Positions 43,943 through 51,804 of a DNA stretch of 64,000 nt are shown in pieces. Location of the stretch: contig OZ244932.1 of NCBI GenBank assembly GCA_965222205.1, forward strand, positions 248,001-312,000, in the 5' to 3' direction. A program made the position numbers and the translations under genes. The DNA comes from RHLJ01 sp965222205. GTDB lineage: Bacteria > Bacteroidota > Rhodothermia > Balneolales > Balneolaceae. The notes below the pieces were generated by a model. The model was not told where the DNA came from. It saw only the letters and a program-made list of their open reading frames with translations, and did not search any database. Within the stretch, counting starts at the first letter, position 1. Every line of letters starts with the position of its first letter.

Positions 43943-44308
43943 ATGGCTCCAGGAGAATCAGGCACTTCACATATTGAATATAGGCTTAGAGATAGTTTGG
44001 TTATTAAAACCGATAAACTTTTTTACATCATAAATTTTGATGATATAGTTTACATCCAGTCTTCGGGAAATAACGCTCAAATTTTTACATCTGGGGAAAA
44101 TTATCACTGTAAAAGTACATTGAAATCGATTTTAGAGAGGCTTGACGAATCCATTTTTTATCAAGTCCATAAATCAATAATCGTGAACATCGATTATGTT
44201 GATAAAATAAGTGAAAGTGATAGAGGGCATCTTGAAGTCACCCTTAGCAATAGAGAAAAGTTAAAAATGTGCGGAAACCTCAAGCATCTTCTTGAAGATG
44301 CAGTCTGA
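43943..44308 (+). CDS. LytTR DNA-binding domain protein
   Basis: This 121-residue protein consists mainly of the LytTR fold: VYIQSSGNNAQIFTSGENYH, STLKSILERLDESIFYQVHK and SIIVNIDYVDKI. There is no receiver domain, so it is a lone DNA-binding regulator. It lies directly after the propeller and phosphatase genes and is the last intact gene before the decayed T9SS tail. Its targets are unknown. Confidence 0.87.
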   Translation: MAPGESGTSHIEYRLRDSLVIKTDKLFYIINFDDIVYIQSSGNNAQIFTSGENYHCKSTLKSILERLDESIFYQVHKSIIVNIDYVDKISESDRGHLEVTLSNREKLKMCGNLKHLLEDAV

Positions 44309-44344
44309 ATTTTATTCAGTTTAGTTTGGTAAAAGCTTAAAAAA

Positions 44345-44514
44345 ATAGACTTAAAAGTACTTAATTTACTAAGCCAGAAAGTGGTTTTTTTTAAAAGCGA
44401 GAAAAAAGAAGTGGGATTGCACAGTGTTTATTTAGAGGCAGATTACATTTCATCCAGGATTTGTATCCTCAAACTTCAATCCAGGAATTTATCGAGCCTA
44501 AGAAGATGATGTGA
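44345..44514 (+). pseudogene. Decayed T9SS type A C-terminal sorting domain
   Basis: Reading from 44345, the frame gives IDLKVLNLLSQKVVFFKSEK, then KEVGLHSVYLEADYISSRIC and ILKLQS. This is the pattern of a type IX secretion type A sorting tail (LKVxNLLGQKV, EAGLHSVYLDADxLSSGIYILKL). After a one-base deletion near 44488 the other frame continues FIEPKKMM and stops. Likely substitutions (SSG to SSR, IY to IC, LLG to LLS) mark decay. An upstream stop at about 44329 and the absence of the rest of the gene show that only the tail of a cargo protein remains. A terminator follows at 44535. Confidence 0.8.
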
Positions 44515-44534
44515 TAAAATAAGCATAAGATTTA
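44515..44534. other. Rest of the 319-bp gap before the tRNA
   Basis: Between the LytTR stop and the tRNA the gap holds the T9SS tail remnant, two hairpin terminators and short AT-rich spacers only. Confidence 0.6.
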
Positions 44535-44566
44535 ACACCGGAGCTTTAATCTCCCGGTGTATTTTT
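44535..44566 (+). terminator. Terminator left after the decayed T9SS cargo gene
   Basis: The stem ACACCGGAG (44535-44543) pairs with CTCCCGGTGT (44551-44560) with one bulge, followed by ATTTTT. It stands 21 nt after the tail remnant's stop, so it probably belonged to that gene and may now end the LytTR transcript. Confidence 0.75.
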
Positions 44567-44591
44567 AGGATTGCTTTTTGCTCTACAAAAA

Positions 44592-44621
44592 ATAAAAAGC
44601 CCCGTAAAAAATTTACGAGGC
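44592..44621 (-). terminator. Terminator of tRNA-Leu
   Basis: Reading on the minus strand, GCCTCGTAAA (44621-44612) pairs with TTTACGGGGC (44608-44599) across a short loop, with one mismatch, and is followed by a T run. It is 7 nt past the tRNA 3' end. Confidence 0.8.
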
Positions 44622-44627
44622 TTTCGG

Positions 44628-44715
44628 TACCGCAGGCCGGACTCGAACCGGCACGGACATTTAAATATCCATTGGATTTTAAGTCCAACGTGTCTACCAA
44701 TTCCACCACTGCGGC
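44628..44715 (-). tRNA. tRNA-Leu (anticodon UAA)
   Basis: The 88-nt class II tRNA reads GCCGCAGTGGTGGAATTGGT at its 5' end. It has the anticodon loop CTTAAAA with TAA at 44681-44679, a long variable arm, and a T arm GCCGGTTCGAGTCCGGC. The acceptor stem GCCGCAG/CTGCGGT closes with a G-U pair. The CCA end is not encoded (ACCG follows). Confidence 0.95.
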
Positions 44716-44848
44716 TTCCTTTACATTGGCTTTTAGAAAAGTAAATATAAGGCTTAATCTACTACTACTTCAATCAGTTTCTGCTAAAAAGTTATTGATT
44801 ATTTCATTGGTTTTGTACCTTCCGTTAAAGCTAAAAAAACTCAACTCG

Positions 44849-45415
44849 ATGAAAAAAATAGCTACCCTCATAATAGTTGTAAGCGCACTATTTTCAGTAT
44901 CAACCTATGCTCAGCTAGAGATAGGAGCTTCCTACGAACTAAGGGACGAAGACCCACAAAGTGGATTTGGAGTAAGAATAGAAAAAGGATTTTTGGAACA
45001 ACTACCACTCGCAAAGATTGCAATGAGAGCGCACTTTAGTTTTTTTAGTGAAGAGAATGAGGTAGATGAAGGAGGCCTCACTTATTCTCAGGATCTAACA
45101 AACTATGATTTTGGTGTAGCAATAATTGGAGGTGTTTCTGTGGGATTGATAGAGCCATATATTGGGCTTGGCCTGGGTTCAACTACACTGGAAGTCAAAA
45201 ATGATTTTTCCAGTTCACTTCCCGGGCTAGATCCTATGGAAGATCAGAACGAATCTAATATTTATTGGAATGGATTTCTGGGTGCGAAGGTTAGCATAAT
45301 TCCGCTGGTTAAACCTTTTGTAGAATACAGATATTCTGATTCATCACTTAGTGAGCCAGAGGTTGCCAAAGTAAAAACAGGAAGGATAATTTTCGGAGTT
45401 TCGTTGAGCTTCTAA
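44849..45415 (+). CDS. Small outer-membrane beta-barrel protein
   Basis: This 188-residue protein has a signal peptide (MKKIATLIIVVSALFSVSTY, cut after AQ) and amphipathic strands rich in Gly and Tyr, ending with the C-terminal Phe of GRIIFGVSLSF. The frame is open upstream to 44672, through the antisense of the tRNA, but the ATG at 44849 begins the signal peptide. The fold looks like the OmpA/OmpW-type 8-stranded barrel. It is 80 nt upstream of the RelA/SpoT gene. Confidence 0.8.
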   Translation: MKKIATLIIVVSALFSVSTYAQLEIGASYELRDEDPQSGFGVRIEKGFLEQLPLAKIAMRAHFSFFSEENEVDEGGLTYSQDLTNYDFGVAIIGGVSVGLIEPYIGLGLGSTTLEVKNDFSSSLPGLDPMEDQNESNIYWNGFLGAKVSIIPLVKPFVEYRYSDSSLSEPEVAKVKTGRIIFGVSLSF

Positions 45416-45495
45416 AGAATCTATGCCAAAAGCTTCTTTAGTACGTTTTAAGTACATTAATCGTATTGTTTCACTTTCCTCCGATTATGCAATAG

Positions 45496-47739
45496 ATGGA
45501 TAAAGTAACTGCCATAGAAAAGTACAACTTAGATGAGTACATCCTTGAAAAAGCTCAGCAGCAAGACCTGAATCAGCTGCTGAAAGTATGTACAATTCAC
45601 ATAGATTCTGTGGACGAGCAAATGGTAACAAGAGCTTTTAAGCTCTGTTATCTTTCACATAAGGAAGGAAAAAGAGCTTCAGGGGAACCCTATTATTACC
45701 ACCCAGTTGAAGTAGCCAAAATTGTGGCACAGGAAATTAATATTGATGATGTTTCAGTTGTAGCTGCACTTCTTCACGATACTATAGAAGATACCGAAGT
45801 GGAGTTGGAAGATATTAAGTTCTGGTTCGGGGATGAAGTTGCTGTAATTATTGACGGGGTCACAAAGATTGCCGGTGTGTTTAAAAGCCGGGATAGTAAA
45901 CAGGCAGAGGCTTTTATGAAACTATTGCTTTCTATGGCCGAAGATATCCGTGTGATACTTATCAAGTTCGCAGATCGCCTTCATAATATGAGAACTATAC
46001 AGCATTTGAGGAGGGAGAAACAGATCAAAATCGCTTCCGAGACAATGGATCTTTATGCCCCGTTGGCTCATCGTTTTGGATTGTTTAACATTAAGAACGA
46101 GCTCGAAGATCTTTGCTTTAAAGCGATCGATCCTACTTCATTCAAATTTGTGGCTAGAAAACTACGGGAGAAAAAGGAATCCCGTGAGCAATTCATAGAC
46201 GAATTTATGATGCCCGTAGGAAGGCAGTTACTGGAGCAAAATTTCAAATTTGAAATTAAAGGTCGTCCAAAGCATATCTATTCTATTTATAAGAAAATGC
46301 AACGGCAACAAAAACCGTTTGAAGAAATTTATGATCTGTTCGCGATTCGCATAATTTTAGAAAACCCTCATACAAAGCAAGATTGCTGGAGCGTATATTC
46401 GATTATTACCGATTGGTACACGCCCATTCCTGAACGATTTCGTGACTTTATTTCTGTTCCAAAGGCAAATGGATATCAATCATTACACACCACAGTAATC
46501 ACGAAAAAAGGAAAGAAAGTTGAGGTCCAGATCCGAACCCGGAGAATGGATGATATTGCTGAAAAAGGATTAGCCGCGCATTGGAAGTATAAAGAAGGTG
46601 AAGAAGAGGGAAGTGAAACCCTCGACAAATTTGTGAATTGGGTAAGGGATGTACTGGATAACCCCCGTCCCGATTCAACCACTGATTTTGTTAAAGATTT
46701 TCAGCTGAATCTTTATCAGGACGAAATTTATGTATTCACTCCAAAAGGTGAGTTAAGAACACTGCCAAAAGGAGCTACTCCGATTGACTTTGCATTCGAA
46801 ATTCACAGCGAGATTGGTGAGCGGGCGATGGCAGCAAAAGTGAACGGAAAGATGGCTCCGTTGCGCCAAAAACTCAAAAACGGCGATCAGGTCGATATTA
46901 TAACCGGAAATAAAATTAACCTGAATCCGGATTGGATGGAAGACGTGGCAACACATAAAGCCAAATCCAGAATCCGTCAGTTTATCAAGCAAAAAAGAAG
47001 AAAGGTTGCTGAAGAAGGGCGTGAGGCATGGGAGAAAAGAGCAGCTCGTGGCAAAGTGGAGATTACCGATCAGGACTTAACCAAGATAGCTAAACACTTT
47101 AAATATGAGTCTACTCAGGAAATGTTTTACGACCTGGGTGTTGGCTCATTAGATGTAAATGTGGTATTCAGAGAGGTTAAGAAATTTAAGAGTACTGGTA
47201 GAATCGAAGCTGAAGCTGCTGATACTTCGGCAAAAACTGAAGAAGAGATACAGGAAACTTATATTTCTGCAGCAAGAGCTTTAGGAGATGCCAAATCTCT
47301 GGTGCTAAATGGAGAAATCAGCGACATTAAATACAGCTTTGCCAATTGCTGCAACCCAATACCTGGAGATAATGTAATTGGTTTTATAAGCAGAAATGGA
47401 GATGTGAAGATTCATCGCACAATGTGCAATAACGCTCAGCACTTGTTGAAAACCGAAAGCGACCGTATTGTAGATGTAACGTGGGCTCGAAATATCGATA
47501 ATAAATTTCTAGTTGCTGTTCGTGTAATCGGGGAGGATAGAGTTGGGATGATTAACGATTTAACAGATGTTTTATCTAAATCTCTTTCTACAAATATGAA
47601 AAGTATTAATGTATCAAGCAATGAAGGGATGTTTGAGGGGATTATCACCGTATACGTAGATGGTATTTCACATCTTAACAAAATTATGAAAAGACTGGAG
47701 AAGGTTGAGGGAGTCAAAAACGTACTTCGTTACGAATAA
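45496..47739 (+). CDS. Bifunctional (p)ppGpp synthetase/hydrolase (RelA/SpoT)
   Basis: This 747-residue stringent-response enzyme has an HD hydrolase domain with VVAALLHDTIEDTEV (about 90-105) and a synthetase domain with KGRPKHIYSIYKKMQRQ and NGYQSLHTTVI. The TGS domain (IYVFTPKGELRTLPKGATPI) and C-terminal ACT domain (AVRVIGEDRVGMINDLTDVL) follow. The HD motif is intact, so both synthesis and hydrolysis of (p)ppGpp are expected. It is full-length and monocistronic in appearance. Confidence 0.96.
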   Translation: MDKVTAIEKYNLDEYILEKAQQQDLNQLLKVCTIHIDSVDEQMVTRAFKLCYLSHKEGKRASGEPYYYHPVEVAKIVAQEINIDDVSVVAALLHDTIEDTEVELEDIKFWFGDEVAVIIDGVTKIAGVFKSRDSKQAEAFMKLLLSMAEDIRVILIKFADRLHNMRTIQHLRREKQIKIASETMDLYAPLAHRFGLFNIKNELEDLCFKAIDPTSFKFVARKLREKKESREQFIDEFMMPVGRQLLEQNFKFEIKGRPKHIYSIYKKMQRQQKPFEEIYDLFAIRIILENPHTKQDCWSVYSIITDWYTPIPERFRDFISVPKANGYQSLHTTVITKKGKKVEVQIRTRRMDDIAEKGLAAHWKYKEGEEEGSETLDKFVNWVRDVLDNPRPDSTTDFVKDFQLNLYQDEIYVFTPKGELRTLPKGATPIDFAFEIHSEIGERAMAAKVNGKMAPLRQKLKNGDQVDIITGNKINLNPDWMEDVATHKAKSRIRQFIKQKRRKVAEEGREAWEKRAARGKVEITDQDLTKIAKHFKYESTQEMFYDLGVGSLDVNVVFREVKKFKSTGRIEAEAADTSAKTEEEIQETYISAARALGDAKSLVLNGEISDIKYSFANCCNPIPGDNVIGFISRNGDVKIHRTMCNNAQHLLKTESDRIVDVTWARNIDNKFLVAVRVIGEDRVGMINDLTDVLSKSLSTNMKSINVSSNEGMFEGIITVYVDGISHLNKIMKRLEKVEGVKNVLRYE

Positions 47740-47762
47740 GGGACTTACCAACTTTTAAGTAG

Positions 47763-47777
47763 ACTTTAGCCTAAAGT
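47763..47777. promoter_or_regulatory. 15-bp palindrome upstream of the HU-like gene
   Basis: ACTTTAG-C-CTAAAGT is a perfect inverted repeat 123 bp before the HU-like ATG. A further GCTTTAGG half-site lies at 47802. It may be an operator or part of the promoter region of 160 bp. No binding protein is identified. Confidence 0.4.
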
Positions 47778-47899
47778 ATCTTTAAACTCTATATGTTATT
47801 CGCTTTAGGTTAAAATAGCTAATAAAATAGCAGCGAATTAAAGGAAGGACAAAAACCAGGCACTAAAAAAGTGCTGTTAATATTTAAGGACTAGAAGTT

Positions 47900-48217
47900 A
47901 TGATGACTTACACTAAACGTGATATAGTTCGTCGTGTAGCTGAGGCAAACGGCGAACCTATGATCAAAGTAGAACCTTGGGTAGACTCAGTAATTGTAGC
48001 CATGCGCGAGATTATGATGTCTGCAGATACCGAGTGCCGTATCGAAATACGTGATTTTGGTGTGTTTGAGGTTAAAGAAACTAAGGCTAAGCCGAAGGCT
48101 CGTAACCCAAAAACAAATGAAGTGATTTATGTGCCAGCACACCGTAAAACTCATTTCAAGCCAAGTAAACTGTTAAAATCATTTTTACGTCAGCCTCTGG
48201 AGGACGTTAAGAAGTAA
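47900..48217 (+). CDS. HU/IHF-family DNA-binding protein
   Basis: This 105-residue nucleoid protein has the HU pattern TKRDIVRRVAEANGEPMIKV, IEIRDFGVFEVKETKAKPKA and RNPKTNEVIYVPAHRKTHFK, with the DNA-wrapping arm and the final helix SKLLKSFLRQPL. It starts with two Met (47900 or 47903); AAGGA lies 9 nt upstream. It is 10 nt before the GTG of ruvX and so probably co-transcribed with the following genes. Confidence 0.93.
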   Translation: MMTYTKRDIVRRVAEANGEPMIKVEPWVDSVIVAMREIMMSADTECRIEIRDFGVFEVKETKAKPKARNPKTNEVIYVPAHRKTHFKPSKLLKSFLRQPLEDVKK

Positions 48218-48227
48218 CAACGTTACA

Positions 48228-48650
48228 GTGCAGGAGTATTCACGTCTGGTCGGTATTGATGTTGGTAAAAAACGAACAGGTATCGCCCAGACTGACCTCC
48301 TTAAAACAATTGCTTCTCCGCTAGGAACCTATGCTCCCGAAGAAGTTTTTGCTCATCTTAAGAAAATCACCAAAGAATCTGTGGTAGATAAGTTTATCAT
48401 AGGATGGCCTCTTATGCCCGATGGTTCAGAAGGTGATGCTGTGGAAATGGTGAAGAAATTCATCACCGAACTTAGCAAAGCATTCCCTCATATCCCCATT
48501 GTTAAGGTTGATGAACGTAATACATCAACAAAAGCAAAACAGCTGATGATTGACGCAGGTATTTCAAAAAAGAAGAGAAGAGAAAAAGAACGTGTGGATA
48601 GAATTGCGGCAGCCGTTATCTTACAGAACTATTTAGACGAAAATTTTTAG
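48228..48650 (+). CDS. ruvX: Putative pre-16S rRNA nuclease / Holliday-junction resolvase-like RuvX (YqgF)
   Basis: This 140-residue RNase H-fold protein has RLVGIDVGKKRTGIAQTD at the N-terminus (metal-binding Asp) and VDERNTSTKAKQLMIDAG. The C-terminal RREKERVDRIAAAVILQNYL carries the last acidic residue. In E. coli it processes 16S rRNA. The start is GTG at 48228, since no ATG lies in frame before the core. The gene sits 10 nt after the HU-like gene and 5 nt before def. Confidence 0.93.
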   Translation: MQEYSRLVGIDVGKKRTGIAQTDLLKTIASPLGTYAPEEVFAHLKKITKESVVDKFIIGWPLMPDGSEGDAVEMVKKFITELSKAFPHIPIVKVDERNTSTKAKQLMIDAGISKKKRREKERVDRIAAAVILQNYLDENF

Positions 48651-48655
48651 CACAC

Positions 48656-49210
48656 ATGGCCATTCTACCAATTGTTACTTATAACGATCCAGTACTTAGA
48701 AAAAAAGGAGAACCTGTTGAAGAGTTTACAGATGAAACCCGACAATTTGTAGCTGATATGTTTGAGACAATGTATAACTCGGAAGGAGTTGGACTTGCTG
48801 CTCCTCAGGTTGGAGTTTCGTTAAGAATTTTTGTGTTGGATGCAGACAACATGATGGATGAAGAAGATGAGAAGCCCGGTCCTATGGCATTTATCAATCC
48901 TGAAATTATAGAAAAGAAGGGCATGAAAATTCCTATGGATGAAGGATGTCTAAGTATTCCTGAAGTAACAGATAAAGTAGTCCGGCCGGAAACGGTAGTG
49001 GTTAGATACAAAGATGAAAACTTCGAAGATCAGGAAATTGAAGCTTCAGATTGGCTGGCAAGGGTGATTCAACACGAATATGATCATTTGGATGGAGTTT
49101 TGTTTATTGATTACCTGAGTGTGTTCCGAAAAAGGATGCATAAAGCTGACCTCAAAGAGATTGAAAACGGAGAAAGGGAAACGAGATACCCGATTAAGCC
49201 AAAAGATTGA
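48656..49210 (+). CDS. def: Peptide deformylase
   Basis: This 184-residue metalloenzyme removes the formyl group from nascent proteins. All three motifs are present: GVGLAAPQVGV (motif 1), EGCLSIP (motif 2, metal-binding Cys) and QHEYDHLDG (motif 3, HExxH). The next gene is the transformylase, the matched partner, 24 nt downstream. Confidence 0.97.
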   Translation: MAILPIVTYNDPVLRKKGEPVEEFTDETRQFVADMFETMYNSEGVGLAAPQVGVSLRIFVLDADNMMDEEDEKPGPMAFINPEIIEKKGMKIPMDEGCLSIPEVTDKVVRPETVVVRYKDENFEDQEIEASDWLARVIQHEYDHLDGVLFIDYLSVFRKRMHKADLKEIENGERETRYPIKPKD

Positions 49211-49234
49211 TTCTTAATCTTAAATAGAGACACA

Positions 49235-50149
49235 ATGAACATTGTATTCATGGGATCTCCGGACTTCGCAATTCCAAGTCTGGAAGCCATTCATAATTCA
49301 TCGCATACAATAAAAGCGGTTGTCAGTAATGTGGATAAAAGAAGGGGAAGAGGCTCAGAAACTGCCCCAACACTAGTAAAAGCCAAAGCTCTGGAACTAG
49401 GGTTGCCGGTTATTGAGGTTGAGGACTTAAAATCAGACGAATTTGCAAAGCAGCTTGAGATAGTTCAGGCAGACTTATTTGTGGTAGTCGCCTTTCGGAT
49501 TCTGCCAAAACATGTACTGGAGATTCCGAAAATTGGATCAGTAAATTTACATGCATCTTTGTTGCCCAAATATCGTGGCGCTGCACCAATACATTGGGCG
49601 GTAATGAATGGGGAAGAAAAGACAGGCTGCACCATTTTCTTTTTGGATGAAAAAGTAGATACAGGAAAAATCATCCTGCAAAAAGAACTCTCAATTGGAG
49701 ATAATGAAACTACAGGAGAGGTGTACTCGCGATTAATGAAACAAGGAAGTGAAGTTCTCTTAGATGCCATTAATAAAATTGCTGAGAACTCATATTCAAC
49801 TCTTGAGCAAGATGATACAGCTGCGAGCCCAGCACCTAAAATTTTCAGAGAAGATTGTCATATCGACTTCAATCAACCCGCCAAAAAAGTACATGATAAA
49901 ATCAGGGGATTGAGTCCTTTTCCCACGGCATGGGCAAATTTGGATGGGAAGAAATTTAATATCTACAGGTCAAGATTAGGTCCTTACGCAAACATTGATC
50001 CCGGGGAACTACTGGTTAGAAATCAGAAACTTTTAGCTGGCTGTTCCGACGGTACGGTGGAATTGTTGGAGATACAGTTACCAGGAAAAAAAAGGATGGA
50101 TACGGAAACTTTTTTACAGGGAAACAGTCTTGAAGGAACGCTCCAATAA
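49235..50149 (+). CDS. fmt: Methionyl-tRNA formyltransferase
   Basis: This 304-residue enzyme adds formyl to initiator Met-tRNA using 10-formyl-THF. The N-terminal Rossmann-like domain has VFMGSPDFAIPSLEAI. The active site is NLHASLLPKYRGAAPIHWAV with SLLPKYRG, and the C-terminal domain is SPFPTAWANLDGKKFNIYR. It follows def in the usual pair and starts with the ATG at 49235. Confidence 0.96.
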   Translation: MNIVFMGSPDFAIPSLEAIHNSSHTIKAVVSNVDKRRGRGSETAPTLVKAKALELGLPVIEVEDLKSDEFAKQLEIVQADLFVVVAFRILPKHVLEIPKIGSVNLHASLLPKYRGAAPIHWAVMNGEEKTGCTIFFLDEKVDTGKIILQKELSIGDNETTGEVYSRLMKQGSEVLLDAINKIAENSYSTLEQDDTAASPAPKIFREDCHIDFNQPAKKVHDKIRGLSPFPTAWANLDGKKFNIYRSRLGPYANIDPGELLVRNQKLLAGCSDGTVELLEIQLPGKKRMDTETFLQGNSLEGTLQ

Positions 50150-50222
50150 ATTAATGATAATTTAGTTTGAGATAGGGAATCCGTTTTTTATCATCCCGCC
50201 AAATAGAAAAGAAATTTATGTT

Positions 50223-50924
50223 ATGGACCCAATAGAACTTATTGCAGCCTCGAAAAGTGGTGATTTAGATCAGGTAAAAAAGCTTCATAAAGCAAATACT
50301 GATTTGAACGAAGCAAATAGTAGTGGAGCTACGGCATTAATTGCTGCAGCTGAGAAAAATCATTTTGACATCGTAAAGTATCTTGCCGAAGCGGGTGCAG
50401 ATTTAAACATCGAAACCAAGATGGGTGGAACTGCTTTAAATCGCGCTGCAGAGAACGGAAATGTAGAGATGATGAATTTCCTTCTTGAGAAAGGTTCTAA
50501 TCCGGGTTCACTGGCTTTAATAGTAGCGGCCAGAAACGGGCATTTTGACGCGGTTACTTTATTAGTTGAAAAAGGGGCTGATGTAGACTATCAGCAAAGA
50601 TGGGGACACACAGCGCTTATGGTTGCTGCAAAAAGCGGCCATGCCGATGTGGTAAAGTACTTGCTTACCGAAGGAGCAAATGTTTATCTGAGAGATCGAA
50701 ATGGCGATACCGCGATGATGATTGCTAATGAAAATGATCAGGATGATGTAGTTTTGTTACTCAAAAGGGCGGGCGCGATAGCTGAAACAAAACCTAAAAA
50801 AGAGAAACCGACTGTTCCAGTCGAAGATGACGAAGACGATGAGAACCCAATAGATGATACCCCTGATGTAGATGATCTGGTATCCGATGATGATGCTCCT
50901 GATGAAATTGATTTAGACGATTAG
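50223..50924 (+). CDS. Ankyrin-repeat protein with acidic tail
   Basis: This 233-residue cytoplasmic protein consists of about five ankyrin repeats (residues 1-185), for example SGATALIAAAEKNHFDIVKY and WGHTALMVAAKSGHADVVKY. A Lys/Pro linker and a strongly acidic C-terminus (about 200-233) follow. It should bind a protein partner, which is unknown. It is convergent with the 267-residue gene 1 nt away. Confidence 0.9.
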   Translation: MDPIELIAASKSGDLDQVKKLHKANTDLNEANSSGATALIAAAEKNHFDIVKYLAEAGADLNIETKMGGTALNRAAENGNVEMMNFLLEKGSNPGSLALIVAARNGHFDAVTLLVEKGADVDYQQRWGHTALMVAAKSGHADVVKYLLTEGANVYLRDRNGDTAMMIANENDQDDVVLLLKRAGAIAETKPKKEKPTVPVEDDEDDENPIDDTPDVDDLVSDDDAPDEIDLDD

Positions 50925-50925
50925 T

Positions 50926-51729
50926 CTATTCCTTGAGATCATTTTTAAGTCCTGAATTCTTTTTTTCTTCGTTGATATAAACATCTTCCGATTCGATTTC
51001 TATTTCTCCTGAATCTTTCTTCACTTTAGAAACAGTGGCTTTCGTCGGAATCTGATCCACAATTTTATCAACCAGTTCTTTCAATGTTCTAAGTTTCTTT
51101 TTGCGCCATGCTACATCAAGTGTGTAGACGAGAATTGAGCTTACGGTAAATAAGGAAGCGAATAATCCGGCGCCTTCAAATAAAGTTGGCTTGAACGCGA
51201 CCAAGCCAATCCCAAAAATTACGGCAGCAAGTATACCTCCGTACATTACCCCTTCCGTTAGTGAACTTGCTAATCCTACCCTTTGAGAAACTCTCAGCCT
51301 GACACCTTCCTCTCTTTTTGAAATACTCGCTACAGTTTCAATGCCCGACATAGAAGTGTTGACCCATTCTTTCTTCGAGTAATCTTCTTTTGTTTTGCCA
51401 AAGGTTTCACCACCTACGTGATGCTTCAGGTCGGTGGTAACCTCATTCCAGATATCATCGATAAAAGCCTGGGTATTTACCTCTCTTTCTTCAAAGATAT
51501 GAGTGTCTGTAAATCCTGATCGGCGGGTGATATTCTTTTCCCGATACTCAAGAGCGGCTGTTTTGATGTAGTCTGTATCCAGGCCTGCCTCATCTCCAAT
51601 CTGCAGTAGTTCATCCATAGTAAGTCCACTTTCTTTTTTGGATGAATTCTCCTGTTCAGTTTTTTGGAGTTCAGCAGCACGCTTAATGATAAGTTGAATT
51701 TCGTCTTCCGAAAAAATTTTGTCTGGCAT
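50926..51729 (-). CDS. Membrane protein of unknown function, 267 residues
   Basis: The protein has a soluble helical N-terminus (FSEDEIQLIIKRAAELQKTE, GLTMDELLQIGDEAGLDTDY, a SHOCT-like short repeat pattern), a middle domain, two adjacent transmembrane helices near 165-210, and a basic/acidic C-terminal tail. The family is not named but resembles conserved proteins of related phyla with the same FSEDE...GLT order. The ATG at 51729 is chosen over one at 51765 because the conserved part begins there. Confidence 0.75.
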   Translation of the reverse strand: MPDKIFSEDEIQLIIKRAAELQKTEQENSSKKESGLTMDELLQIGDEAGLDTDYIKTAALEYREKNITRRSGFTDTHIFEEREVNTQAFIDDIWNEVTTDLKHHVGGETFGKTKEDYSKKEWVNTSMSGIETVASISKREEGVRLRVSQRVGLASSLTEGVMYGGILAAVIFGIGLVAFKPTLFEGAGLFASLFTVSSILVYTLDVAWRKKKLRTLKELVDKIVDQIPTKATVSKVKKDSGEIEIESEDVYINEEKKNSGLKNDLKE

Positions 51730-51744
51730 GATGTTGATTTCTGA

Positions 51745-51779
51745 TATAAAAAAAGCCCCGGTCAAATAACCAAGGCTTT
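51745..51779 (-). terminator. Terminator of pruA
   Basis: On the minus strand AAAGCCTTGGT (51779-51769) pairs with ACCGGGGCTTT (51762-51752), including G-U pairs, and is followed by a run of seven T. Confidence 0.8.
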
Positions 51780-51804
51780 AAAATAAACATTCAAAATTTG
51801 AAAA

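Noticed and set aside
44476..44709. Minus-strand 77-codon frame starting within the tRNA-Leu
   Set aside because: It overlaps the tRNA and its terminator. Such frames arise from tRNA sequence and there is no independent support.
44672..44848. N-terminal extension of the outer-membrane protein frame
   Set aside because: It runs through the antisense of the tRNA. The true start at 44849 begins a normal signal peptide.
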